A stretch of 12,651 nucleotides of DNA from Ktedonobacterales bacterium (GTDB lineage Bacteria; Chloroflexota; Ktedonobacteria; Ktedonobacterales; JADMIN01): contig JANWHL010000299.1 in the NCBI GenBank assembly GCA_025450405.1, positions 1 through 12,651 on the forward strand. The letters are read 5' to 3'. The notes under the pieces are model-generated. The model saw only the letters and a program-made list of their open reading frames with translations. It was not told the DNA's origin and searched no databases. The position numbers were made by a program, and so were the translations under genes. Positions within the stretch are counted from its first letter, which is position 1; each line of letters opens with the position of its first letter. Shown piece by piece: positions 1-6,322 of the stretch.

Positions 1-11
1 AGGTGTTCACG

Positions 12-1394
12 ATGCAGATTCCTGACGAGTTCCTGTGGGGCGCGGGGACGTCCGCGTACCAGATCGAAGGCGCAACCCATGAGGATGGCCGCGGGTCGTC
101 CGTCTGGGACGTGTTCGCCGCGACGCCGGGACGCACCCACAATGGCGACACCGGTGCGGTCGCCGCTGACCACTACCATCGCATGGAGCAGGACGTTGCC
201 CTCCTCGCGGAGCTGGGGCTGAACGCCTACCGCTTCTCCATCGCGTGGCCGCGCATCCTGCCACAGGGCACCGGCACGCCGAATCCCGCGGGGCTCGCGT
301 TCTACGACCGCCTGGTGGACCGCCTGCTCGAGAAGGGCATCACGCCGGTCGCCACGCTCTATCACTGGGACCAGCCGCAGGCGCTCTACGAGCGCGGCGG
401 CTGGCGCAGCCGCGAGACGGCCTACGCCTTTGCCGACTACGCCGAGGTCGTGGCGCGCCGGCTGGGCGACCGGGTGCGCTGGTGGATCACGCAAAACGAG
501 CCGTGGTGCTCGGCCTACCTGGGCTACGTCACCGGCCAGCACGCGCCAGGCATCCGCGGCGACGCACAGGGCGCCGTGGCGGTGGCGCATCACCTCCTGT
601 TGGCGCACGGGCTGGCGGTTCCGCGCCTCCGCGCGGCGGTGAGGGAGGCGCGGGTGGGTATCGCGCTCAATCTCTTCCCCATCTTCGCCGCTGATGCCCG
701 ACAGGAGACGGTGCGGGCCGTGGAGCGCGCCAACGCCTTCCACAATCGCTGGTTCCTCGATCCGCTCTTCCGCGGCGACTATCCGGCGGGTTTGTTCGCG
801 GACCTGGGTGCGGATCCTCCGCCGATGCGGGCCGAGGATTCACGGGTGATCGGCACACCAATCGACTTTCTGGGCGTCAACTACTACAACCGCTGGATCG
901 TGCGGGCCAACCACCACGCCGCGGATGGCGACGGCCAGGGCGTCGGCCAGGGCGACGGGCGCGCCGGCTACGAGTACGCGACCGCCCCTTCGGGCGCGAC
1001 CCTCACGACGATGGGCTGGGAGGTCTACCCGCACGGGCTCGATCTGGTGCTGGAGGACCTCAGCCGGACCTACCGTCCCAACGCGATTCTCATCACCGAA
1101 AACGGCGCCGCCTTCGCGGACGAATGGAACGGGGACGGGCTGGTCAGCGATCCGCAGCGCGTCGCCTATTTGCGCGAGCATCTGGCGGAGGTGGACGCCG
1201 CGCTGGCCCACGGCGTTCCGGTGGCTGGCTACTTCGTGTGGTCCCTACTGGACAATTTCGAGTGGGATCAGGGTTACAGCAAGCGGTTTGGCTTGGTCTA
1301 TGTCGACTTTGGTACTCAGCGGCGGATCATCAAGGATAGCGGCCGCTGGTACGCCGAATTCGTCGCCGCGCGGCGCGCCCACAGCACGCCCTGA
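12..1394 (+). CDS. Family GH1 beta-glucosidase
   Basis: Glycoside hydrolase family 1 enzyme, 460 aa, the usual full length for a bacterial GH1. It should hydrolyse beta-glucosides or beta-galactosides with retention of configuration, in the cytoplasm, since no signal peptide is present. Seen in the sequence: the N-terminal FLWGAGTSAYQIEGA block (about residues 5-19), YRFSIAWPRILPQG (about 73-86), the TLYHWDQPQAL block (about 115-125), the acid/base motif TQNEPW with Glu163, NYYN near residue 290, the nucleophile motif ITENG with Glu363, and the aglycone-side WSLLDNFEW block (about 410-418). All GH1 catalytic signatures are intact. ATG at 12 is chosen because AGGTG at 1-5 gives a suitable ribosome binding site; an in-frame GTG at 3 is less likely. 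A Gly/Asp/Gln-rich loop (about 304-318) looks like a lineage-specific insertion. The ABC ATPase begins 69 nt downstream, so a shared sugar-utilisation operon is likely. Exact substrate cannot be read from the sequence. Confidence 0.96.
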   Translation: MQIPDEFLWGAGTSAYQIEGATHEDGRGSSVWDVFAATPGRTHNGDTGAVAADHYHRMEQDVALLAELGLNAYRFSIAWPRILPQGTGTPNPAGLAFYDRLVDRLLEKGITPVATLYHWDQPQALYERGGWRSRETAYAFADYAEVVARRLGDRVRWWITQNEPWCSAYLGYVTGQHAPGIRGDAQGAVAVAHHLLLAHGLAVPRLRAAVREARVGIALNLFPIFAADARQETVRAVERANAFHNRWFLDPLFRGDYPAGLFADLGADPPPMRAEDSRVIGTPIDFLGVNYYNRWIVRANHHAADGDGQGVGQGDGRAGYEYATAPSGATLTTMGWEVYPHGLDLVLEDLSRTYRPNAILITENGAAFADEWNGDGLVSDPQRVAYLREHLAEVDAALAHGVPVAGYFVWSLLDNFEWDQGYSKRFGLVYVDFGTQRRIIKDSGRWYAEFVAARRAHSTP

Positions 1395-1463
1395 GCGAGG
1401 CGACACCGGTCGAGTGGAGCGGCGCGGCACACGCCGCCGCGCGTGCGGAGTGGAGTGAGCGGT

Positions 1464-2708
1464 ATGGCCGAGGTGCGGTTCGCGCACGTGTACAAGCGGT
1501 TTGGAGCAGGCGGATCCGGCGCGGATGTCATCACCGACCTGAATCTGCACATTCGCGATCAGGAGTTCCTCGTGCTGGTTGGGCCGAGCGGCTGCGGCAA
1601 GTCGACGGCGCTGCGCATGATCGCCGGGCTGGAAACCGTGACCCAGGGCGATCTCTACATCGGCGAGCGGCGCGTGAACGACGTGGCGCCCAAGGATCGC
1701 GACATCGCCATGGTGTTCCAGAACTATGCGCTCTATCCGCACATGAGCGTCTATGAGAACCTGGCGTTTGGCCTGCGGCTGCGGCGTGTTGCGCGCGGCG
1801 AGATCGACCAGCGGGTGCGGAAGGCGGCGTGGACGCTGGGGATCGGCGAGTATCTGGAGCGCAAACCGCGTGAGCTTTCGGGCGGCCAGCGGCAACGCGT
1901 GGCCCTCGGCCGCGCGCTGGTGCGCGACCCGCAGGTCTTCTTGCTGGACGAGCCGCTCTCCAACCTGGATGCCAAGCTCCGGGTGCAGACCCGGGCCGAG
2001 ATTTCGCGGCTGCATGAGGTGGCGCGCACGACCTTCATCTACGTCACGCACGATCAGGTGGAGGCGATGACGATGGGCGACCGCATCGCGGTGCTCGACG
2101 CGGGGGTGGTGCAACAGCTGGGGACGCCACGGGAGCTGTATGACCTGCCGGCGAATCTGTTCGTGGCCAGCTTCATCGGCAGTCCGGCGATGAACTTTTT
2201 CTCTGGCCACCTGATCATGGCCGCCGAGGCGAGCGCCGACGCGGTGCTGGGGCTGGGTGAGGGCGCGCTGGCGCCGCGGCTGCCCCTGAGGGGCGCGGCG
2301 GTGGAGGCGGCGGCACGGTACGTCTCTGCCGGCGAGCGCCCGGTCGTCGTGGGCGTTCGTCCGGAGGACCTGCGTCTGGCGGGCGCGGAGGGTTCAGGCG
2401 ACGATGCCGCGGCCATGGTGGCCGGCCCAGTAGACGTGGTTGAGCACCTGGGCAACGAGCAACTTATCTACGTGCGGCTGCCGGGCGCGATCCAACCGGA
2501 GCGGGTGGGACGCGCCGGCGATCCGACCGGGACCGGCGACTCAGGCGGCGGGGATGGCGGGGAGGGTGGAATGCTGGCTACGGCGGCCGCCTCCACCGTG
2601 CGCGTGCCCGCGCGGGTGGTGGTACGCCCGGGCGATCACGTGCGCCTGCGCGTGGACGTCGCCCGCCTCCACCTCTTCGATCCGGTGACGACCAACCGCC
2701 TGACGTAG
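1464..2708 (+). CDS. Sugar ABC transporter ATP-binding protein, MalK/UgpC/MsmX type
   Basis: ATPase subunit (414 aa) of a CUT1-type carbohydrate importer, working as a cytoplasmic dimer that drives a pair of permeases. Seen: Walker A GPSGCGKST (40-48), Q-loop VFQNYALYPHMSVYENLAFGL with Gln86, signature LSGGQRQRVALGRALV (138-153), Walker B VFLLDEP (158-164), D-loop SNLDAKLR, and H-loop YVTHDQVEAMTMGDRI with His196. It continues into the MalK-like regulatory OB/TOBE domain, with FIGSPAMNFF near 237-246 and GVRPEDL near 297-303. ATG at 1464 is preferred over GTG at 1443 because GGAG at 1452-1455 sits 8 nt upstream and family proteins start with M-A-x-V. The regulatory domain carries an extra segment (about 342-378) rich in Gly, Asp and Thr. 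Permeases and binding protein are not in the window; a stand-alone ATPase serving several importers, as MsmX does, is possible. Confidence 0.96.
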   Translation: MAEVRFAHVYKRFGAGGSGADVITDLNLHIRDQEFLVLVGPSGCGKSTALRMIAGLETVTQGDLYIGERRVNDVAPKDRDIAMVFQNYALYPHMSVYENLAFGLRLRRVARGEIDQRVRKAAWTLGIGEYLERKPRELSGGQRQRVALGRALVRDPQVFLLDEPLSNLDAKLRVQTRAEISRLHEVARTTFIYVTHDQVEAMTMGDRIAVLDAGVVQQLGTPRELYDLPANLFVASFIGSPAMNFFSGHLIMAAEASADAVLGLGEGALAPRLPLRGAAVEAAARYVSAGERPVVVGVRPEDLRLAGAEGSGDDAAAMVAGPVDVVEHLGNEQLIYVRLPGAIQPERVGRAGDPTGTGDSGGGDGGEGGMLATAAASTVRVPARVVVRPGDHVRLRVDVARLHLFDPVTTNRLT

Positions 2709-2753
2709 CGCGGCGGCGCACCGCGCTCGACCGGCCCTGGGTCGGCGCGGGCA

Positions 2754-2969
2754 TCATCGAGCGTTTCGGGCCGCATGGGCGCGTCGCGCCGGCGACGGCA
2801 CGCGTTCAGGGCGCGGGGTGGCGGGGGCTCGGCCGCTCCAGCGGCCGGTGGGGGTTCTGGCGGCGCGGAGGAGGACACGACAGTCCGTGAGCGCCCGCCG
2901 CTTGCGCCGGTCGGCGATGCGCGGCAGGATCCCGGTGATCGGCCCCTCGGCCAGGGGAGATACGGCCAT
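2754..2969 (-). CDS. Possible small Arg-rich protein, doubtful
   Basis: A 71-aa frame on the minus strand. Its ATG (2969-2967) is preceded by GGGAGG (2975-2980) at a 5-nt spacing, a good Shine-Dalgarno arrangement. The first half, with LAEGPITGILPRIADRRKRR, looks protein-like. The second half is a low-complexity Arg/Ala/Pro run ending at a TGA at 2754, as is often seen in chance frames of GC-rich DNA. No family is recognised. It would end convergently, about 45 nt from the ABC ATPase stop. It may be a truncated remnant or chance; listed because of the ribosome binding site only. Confidence 0.22.
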   Translation of the reverse strand: MAVSPLAEGPITGILPRIADRRKRRALTDCRVLLRAARTPTGRWSGRAPATPRPERVPSPARRAHAARNAR

Positions 2970-3160
2970 GCTGACCTCCCTGCGGTCGGTGTTGGCGGGG
3001 AACCCGTCCCGCTGGCAGGCGGCGGCCCAGGTCCAGTATACATGACCCGCCAAGCCTCCGGGCGTGCGCCATGCCCATCCTCGCTCCCGGCCCCCAGACA
3101 ACGTCGAGTTTGCTCCGTGTGGCGAACATCGCCGCGGCCCCGGCTGCGTTTGCGCCGGCG

Positions 3161-3190
3161 GATGTGATTTGCGGTGCGTGGTATCACATC
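3161..3190. repeat. Perfect 8-bp inverted repeat, possible operator
   Basis: GATGTGAT (3161-3168) and ATCACATC (3183-3190) are exact reverse complements separated by 14 nt. The half-site contains TGTGA, as in CRP/FNR-family sites, but the spacing (TGTGA to TCACA, 16 nt) is 10 nt longer than the 6 nt of the classic CRP site, about one extra helical turn. No U tract follows, so a terminator is unlikely. It lies about 85-160 nt upstream of the candidate starts of the lipoprotein gene, where an operator could sit. Function is inferred only from position and symmetry. Confidence 0.35.
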
Positions 3191-3274
3191 TGGCTGTGTT
3201 TGTGTGACGATACTGATGGGCAGGTGGCGCACACCCCCACGCATGCGGGCTCGGTGCGCGGAGACGGCCGCGCC

Positions 3275-4246
3275 ATGTGCTCGCGCTTACCAGTGCGCAA
3301 CTCCCAACTGAAAGGCGCGGCCCATGCTCAGGATCAAAGCAACGTCCGAGGACGCCGCGACCGCGGTGGGCAAGAGACCCGCCGCCGAGCGCGGCGCACG
3401 CGTTCTCGCGGCGCACGCGTTCTCGTGGCGACGCTGGCGGTCGCCGTCATGCTCGCCTGTGGTACGAGGCCGCACACGACGCTTAGCGCGACCCCCGCCA
3501 GCGCTCTAATTCTGTCCCTCGAAGTCAACTACCCAGCGTTCCCCGCGCCGCCGGATTTCCCGATCCAGGGACCGAACCCGCCGCCGACCTTGCTCCGCGT
3601 GACCGCCAGTCTTTACGCCGTGCAACTCCTCGATTCAGGCAACCTGGTGGTCCTGAATGGTCCGCAGGCGCTCACATGCGATGGCGTAGAGTTCCCGCCG
3701 GCGCAGATCCACAGCGACACCGGTGCGAGGGCCTCCGCGAACCTGCCCGATCTGGCGCCTGGCACGCCCCACCGTTGTGTGTACACCGATGAGCACGGAC
3801 ACAGCACAACAGCGCTGATTCCCCTGGGTCCGGACTTCGCCATCACCTACCCGACCCCTGGGGCAAAGGTGCCCCTCCCCGACTTATACCACCTCACGGT
3901 CGTCATCCGGTACGCCGAGCCCGCCCCGCCCGGCGCGAGCGGATACGTTGCCGGCTCGGCGTTTGAGGACACGGGCAGCCACAGCGTTGAAGGGACGGAT
4001 CAGCGACCGACCGGCCAATATGTGCTCCCTGATCCAAGCATACCGGGGCAATCGTTCGACGAATTCGGTCCGGGCACCGGCGCGGTGGGACTTGACTGGC
4101 AGAGTGTCACCTGGTCGGTAGCGCCCCAGGGCTTCCACGGCGTGCAAATCATCGCGAATGGCGCGTGGACCACTACCAACGTCACGTGGACCTTAGCGGG
4201 GACCGCCGCACGCGCGCCAGCCCGGCAGTCGTTGCGCGCGTCGTAA
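3275..4246 (+). CDS. Putative secreted lipoprotein of unknown function; N-terminal frame shifted by a duplication
   Basis: The open frame reads 323 aa from ATG 3275. A hydrophobic stretch VLVATLAVAVMLAC (3416-3457) ends in a cysteine with an acceptable though imperfect lipobox (M-L-A-C), pointing to export and lipid anchoring. The rest (about 260 aa) is Pro/Thr/Gly-rich with strand-like segments such as ITYPTPGAKVPLP and VTWTL, suggesting an extracytoplasmic beta-sandwich; no family is recognised. The start is problematic. The only good ribosome binding site (AAAGG 3311-3315) precedes ATG 3324, which is in a different frame. Removing one copy of the 17-bp tandem duplication at 3390-3423 joins that start to this frame. 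The restored protein would be 301 aa with a proper signal peptide (MLRIKATSEDAATAVGKRPA, then AERGARVLVATLAVAVMLAC). As the sequence stands the gene is either inactivated, phase-switched, misassembled, or started at 3275/3293 with a long Arg-rich leader. The sensor-like membrane gene follows 83 nt downstream. Confidence 0.7.
   Translation: MCSRLPVRNSQLKGAAHAQDQSNVRGRRDRGGQETRRRARRTRSRGARVLVATLAVAVMLACGTRPHTTLSATPASALILSLEVNYPAFPAPPDFPIQGPNPPPTLLRVTASLYAVQLLDSGNLVVLNGPQALTCDGVEFPPAQIHSDTGARASANLPDLAPGTPHRCVYTDEHGHSTTALIPLGPDFAITYPTPGAKVPLPDLYHLTVVIRYAEPAPPGASGYVAGSAFEDTGSHSVEGTDQRPTGQYVLPDPSIPGQSFDEFGPGTGAVGLDWQSVTWSVAPQGFHGVQIIANGAWTTTNVTWTLAGTAARAPARQSLRAS
3390..3423 (+). repeat. Exact 17-bp tandem duplication that shifts the reading frame
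   Basis: CGCGGCGCACGCGTTCT occurs at 3390-3406 and again at 3407-3423 with no mismatch and no spacer. The unit length is not a multiple of three, so the copy number decides which upstream frame enters the lipoprotein frame. With one copy, the start at 3324 (with ribosome binding site) is in frame with the signal peptide hydrophobic core. With the two copies seen here it runs out of frame. Identical copies imply a recent event, ongoing slippage, or an assembly artefact. Confidence 0.9.
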
Positions 4247-4332
4247 CGCTGGGCGGACGCCGATGTGGCATACTGCGACCGGAATCACGAGACACCTGAG
4301 CCGGCACGCCGGCAGCATGCGAGGTATGGATG

Positions 4333-5589
4333 ATGACGCGACGACCGGCGCCGTATCTGGCGTGGGGACTCTGGGTGGTGTTGGCGGCCTTGGGCGGTCT
4401 GGGCACCGCGCTGTTCTTCGGTGCCAGCCGCTTCGACGTAGACACCGCCGCCCTGATGCTCGCCTTCGCCCTCTTCCCCACCGTTGGCGCGCTGATCGTC
4501 TCCAACCGGCCAGGCAACGTCACTGGCTGGATCTTCCTCTTCATTGGGATCGGCACGGCCATCACGTATTTCAGCGCCGGCTACCTCGCGTACGAGACCT
4601 TCGCCCAGCGGCACTTGCCAGGCGCGGCCATTGTGGACTGGATGGGCAACCTGGTCTGGCCGCTCAATATCGGGTTCGGGTTGCTCCTGCTCCAGGTCTT
4701 CCCCACCGGACGCCCCCTCTCGCCGCGCTGGCGCTCGCTGGCCTGGATCACGGTGGTCCTGCTCGCGGCGGACGCCCTGGCATCAGGCTTCATGCCAGGA
4801 CAATTTAGCGGTGAAACGACGATCAATCCTTTTGGAATTGACGCGCTCGGACCGCTCCTCAATCTCGTACCGGTTGGCGCCCAAATCCTGATCATTCCCG
4901 TCGGCTTGCTTTCGGTGCTGTCGGCCATCCTGCGGTTCTGGCGCTCGCGCGGCGACCAGCGCCAGCAGATGAAGTGGTTCGCCTACGGCGCGGCCGTTGG
5001 CGTTATCTGCATCGCCGTGAATGTCGTGGTCATCCCCAACTCCTCATCGAGCCCAGGATCATCGGTCGGCTTCGCGGCGGCCTTCGCGGCACTGCCGATC
5101 GGCGCGGGCGTGGCCGTCCTCCGCTACCGGCTTTACGACATCGACGTCCTGATCAATCGCACGTTGGTGTATGCCACGCTGACCGCCACGCTGGCGGGCG
5201 TCTACTTCGGCACGGTCTTCGCCGCCGAGGCCATCTTGCGGCTCGCCACTGGCCGCCGCGATCTGCCGGCGGTCGTCATCGTCGCTACCACCCTGGTCAT
5301 CGCCGCGCTCTTCACCCCGTTGCGGCGGCGCATCCAGGCCATCATTGACCAGCGCTTCTACCGCCGCAAGTACGACGCGGCGCGCACGCTGACCAGCTTC
5401 GGCCAGACTCTGCGCACGGAGACCGACCTCACCCAGCTCAGCGCGCATCTGCTGGACGTCGTCGAGGAGACGATGCGACCCGCCTATGCCTCGCTCTGGC
5501 TGCTGCCCCCGCGCCGCGTAGTGGACGCGACGACCAGCGCGACCAGGGCCGCCACGGCGCGCCGTGTCATGACCGTGAGGGAACCCTAG
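4333..5589 (+). CDS. Multi-pass membrane protein resembling the sensor half of a histidine kinase
   Basis: A 418-aa integral membrane protein with about ten hydrophobic segments (roughly 8-30, 37-57, 64-86, 103-123, 136-154, 175-201, 215-234, 244-263, 280-303, 310-328). The conserved-looking stretch RYRLYDIDVLINRTLVYATLTA (265-286), then DQRFYRRKYDAARTLTSFGQTLRTETDL (340-367) and the linker VVEETMRPAYASLWLLPP, is what I know from the input region of Chloroflexota/Actinomycetota membrane histidine kinases and from stand-alone relatives. Here the protein stops where a GAF or kinase module would begin: no H-box, DHp or HATPase motifs follow, and none occur in other frames downstream. It may be a free-standing member of that family or a truncated sensor. 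ATG 4333 is chosen over the adjacent ATG 4330 because GAGGT (4321-4325) then lies 7 nt upstream. It ends 9 nt before the displaced pheT fragment, which points the other way. Confidence 0.85.
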   Translation: MTRRPAPYLAWGLWVVLAALGGLGTALFFGASRFDVDTAALMLAFALFPTVGALIVSNRPGNVTGWIFLFIGIGTAITYFSAGYLAYETFAQRHLPGAAIVDWMGNLVWPLNIGFGLLLLQVFPTGRPLSPRWRSLAWITVVLLAADALASGFMPGQFSGETTINPFGIDALGPLLNLVPVGAQILIIPVGLLSVLSAILRFWRSRGDQRQQMKWFAYGAAVGVICIAVNVVVIPNSSSSPGSSVGFAAAFAALPIGAGVAVLRYRLYDIDVLINRTLVYATLTATLAGVYFGTVFAAEAILRLATGRRDLPAVVIVATTLVIAALFTPLRRRIQAIIDQRFYRRKYDAARTLTSFGQTLRTETDLTQLSAHLLDVVEETMRPAYASLWLLPPRRVVDATTSATRAATARRVMTVREP

Positions 5590-5598
5590 CACGCCATG

Positions 5599-5750
5599 TC
5601 ACGCCCGCAGCGTAGCCCCGAACGCCCGCGCTAGCGCCTCCACGATGCCCCGATGCGCCGCGTCCACCTCCGCGTCGGTCAGCGTGCGGTCGGGCGCCTG
5701 GTAGGCGAGCGCGTAGGCCAGGCTCTTCTTGTCGGACGCGATCGCCTCGC
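5599..5750 (-). pseudogene. pheT: Displaced 3'-end fragment of pheT
   Basis: On the minus strand this segment encodes the last 49 residues and stop of phenylalanyl-tRNA synthetase beta, starting EAIASDKKSLAYALAYQAPD and ending ARAFGATLRA, matching residues 833-881 of the intact gene at 9410-12055. By hand alignment 132 of 152 nt match 9410-9561. Nineteen of the 20 differences are at third codon positions; the encoded changes are V to D, Q to H and D to E. Thirteen of the wobble differences are a G here where the intact gene has C. Homology breaks sharply after 5750; upstream on the minus strand the frame stays open through the 15-bp repeats to about 5844 but no longer resembles PheT. The fragment holds only the tail of the FDX-ACB (anticodon-binding) domain, so it cannot work alone. 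The wobble-only divergence says it diverged as part of a working gene and was cut loose later. Confidence 0.93.
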
Positions 5751-5781
5751 ATTCGAGCGCCGCCGAGAATCCACTTGCCTT

Positions 5782-5826
5782 TCCCCAACAGGCGACTCCC
5801 CAACAGGCGACTCCCCAACAGGCGAC
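5782..5826. repeat. Three exact 15-bp tandem repeats
   Basis: TCCCCAACAGGCGAC is repeated three times without mismatch at 5782-5796, 5797-5811 and 5812-5826. It starts about 30 nt beyond the break of homology of the pheT fragment. The unit is a multiple of three, so frames through it stay open (for example CWGVA repeats on the minus strand), but I see no gene that uses it. It is not a CRISPR array: there are no spacers. Confidence 0.93.
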
Positions 5827-5864
5827 AGGATGTGCCCATGACACTACTTTGGCTTCTAACTCCC

Positions 5865-5892
5865 TTGACAGGGGGGGGACTCAAGTTATGCT
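5865..5892 (+). promoter_or_regulatory. Sigma-70-like promoter with a G8 tract in the spacer
   Basis: A consensus -35 box TTGACA (5865-5870) is followed by a 16-nt spacer and a -10-like box TATGCT (5887-5892). The spacer begins with eight consecutive G (5871-5878). The promoter points toward the two secreted-protein genes, the first of which starts at 6323, about 430 nt downstream. A 30-codon frame from ATG 5888 overlaps the -10 box and is not considered a gene. The promoter call rests on box quality and spacing alone. Confidence 0.5.
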
Positions 5893-5896
5893 TGAG
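5880..5896. promoter_or_regulatory. Perfect dyad overlapping the -10 box
   Basis: CTCAAG (5880-5885) and CTTGAG (5891-5896) are exact reverse complements around TTATG, covering the TATGCT box. A protein bound here would block or remodel the promoter, so it is a candidate operator. The half-site resembles that of the SoxR box (CCTCAAGTTAACTTGAGG), but the symmetry centre lies on the -10 box rather than between the boxes, so a MerR-family mechanism is not supported. Confidence 0.35.
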
Positions 5897-6322
5897 ATAC
5901 TGGCGCAGCTCGCCAGACCGTTCGCGTCGATTCCTCCGCTAGGCTGTACGTCTAACTCCGCACATGACCCTAGCTGACCGACTAGGGCGCGTTACACAGG
6001 AACGAGACGGCGGCATGGTCAGCCGAGTCCGCAATACGCGCCTCCGGCCGTCGTAGGGTACTCCGCCACAACGTGCTGGCCATCTCGAGGGGATTGGCGC
6101 GCAAACTGGCACCAGCCAATGGAGGGGAGGCTGTTTCGTCTGCTCGCCGTGTATTGCTGCCTGGACCGCCAAGATTGCATCGAGCGCGGGGGCGCCCCGC
6201 GATCAGCCTCGCCACATTCAGGACAAATACGGAAAGCATGAAGCCCCCTGAGCTCTAACAAACGGCCTTGCCCCGTCCTACCACAGAGGAGAGATAGGAG
6301 TTATCAGCGTAAGGAGCTGAAC

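Larger units (their letters stand above)
2709..3274. other. Long spacer with no convincing gene
   Basis: About 560 nt lie between the ABC ATPase stop and the lipoprotein frame. Frames are open on both strands, but this is expected at such high G+C, and none gives a recognisable protein. Two things stand out: a minus-strand start with a good ribosome binding site near 2969, and a perfect inverted repeat at 3161-3190, both listed separately. The lipoprotein frame is open from 3071, but the stretch 3071-3274 would put a long, odd, cysteine-containing extension before the signal peptide, so I treat it as non-coding. No clear U-tract terminator follows the ATPase gene. Confidence 0.5.
5827..6310. 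other. Low-GC spacer without a recognisable gene
   Basis: About 480 nt with lower G+C than the flanks. Short frames exist on both strands (up to about 85 codons) but none has a good ribosome binding site together with a recognisable product. One minus-strand frame has a lone C-P-E-C pair, which is too little to call. It holds the promoter-like element at 5865-5892 and would form a long 5' leader for the gene at 6323. Confidence 0.45.

Noticed and set aside
1245..2210. Long 321-codon minus-strand frame opposite the GH1 end and ABC ATPase gene
   Set aside because: It lies antisense to a gene with all ABC ATPase motifs; the translation is rich in His/Arg with no domain. It is a GC-driven shadow.
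3071..3274. N-terminal extension of the lipoprotein frame to 3071
   Set aside because: It would put more than 110 residues, including the inverted repeat, before the signal peptide. No ribosome binding site is evident at 3071, and the good one belongs to ATG 3324.
2754..3416. 220-codon minus-strand frame spanning the spacer and the lipoprotein start
   Set aside because: The upstream half is low-complexity, overlaps the signal-peptide region of the lipoprotein gene and shows no family; only the last 71 codons have a ribosome binding site and are listed as doubtful.
4263..4808. 181-codon plus-strand frame overlapping the membrane-protein gene
   Set aside because: Arg/His-rich shadow frame of the membrane gene, whose hydrophobic segments are clearly the real product.
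5782..5826. CRISPR array
   Set aside because: Repeats are 15 bp, directly adjacent, without spacers, and no cas gene is present.
5865..5901. MerR/SoxR-type promoter
   Set aside because: Half-sites look SoxR-like, but the dyad is centred on the -10 box and the alternative -10 at 5896-5901 lies 25 nt from TTGACA, not 19-20.
5982..6261. Minus-strand frames with a C-P-E-C pair, considered as a zinc-ribbon or transposase remnant
   Set aside because: There is only one cysteine pair, no second pair, no further motif and no ribosome binding site; no terminal inverted repeats nearby.
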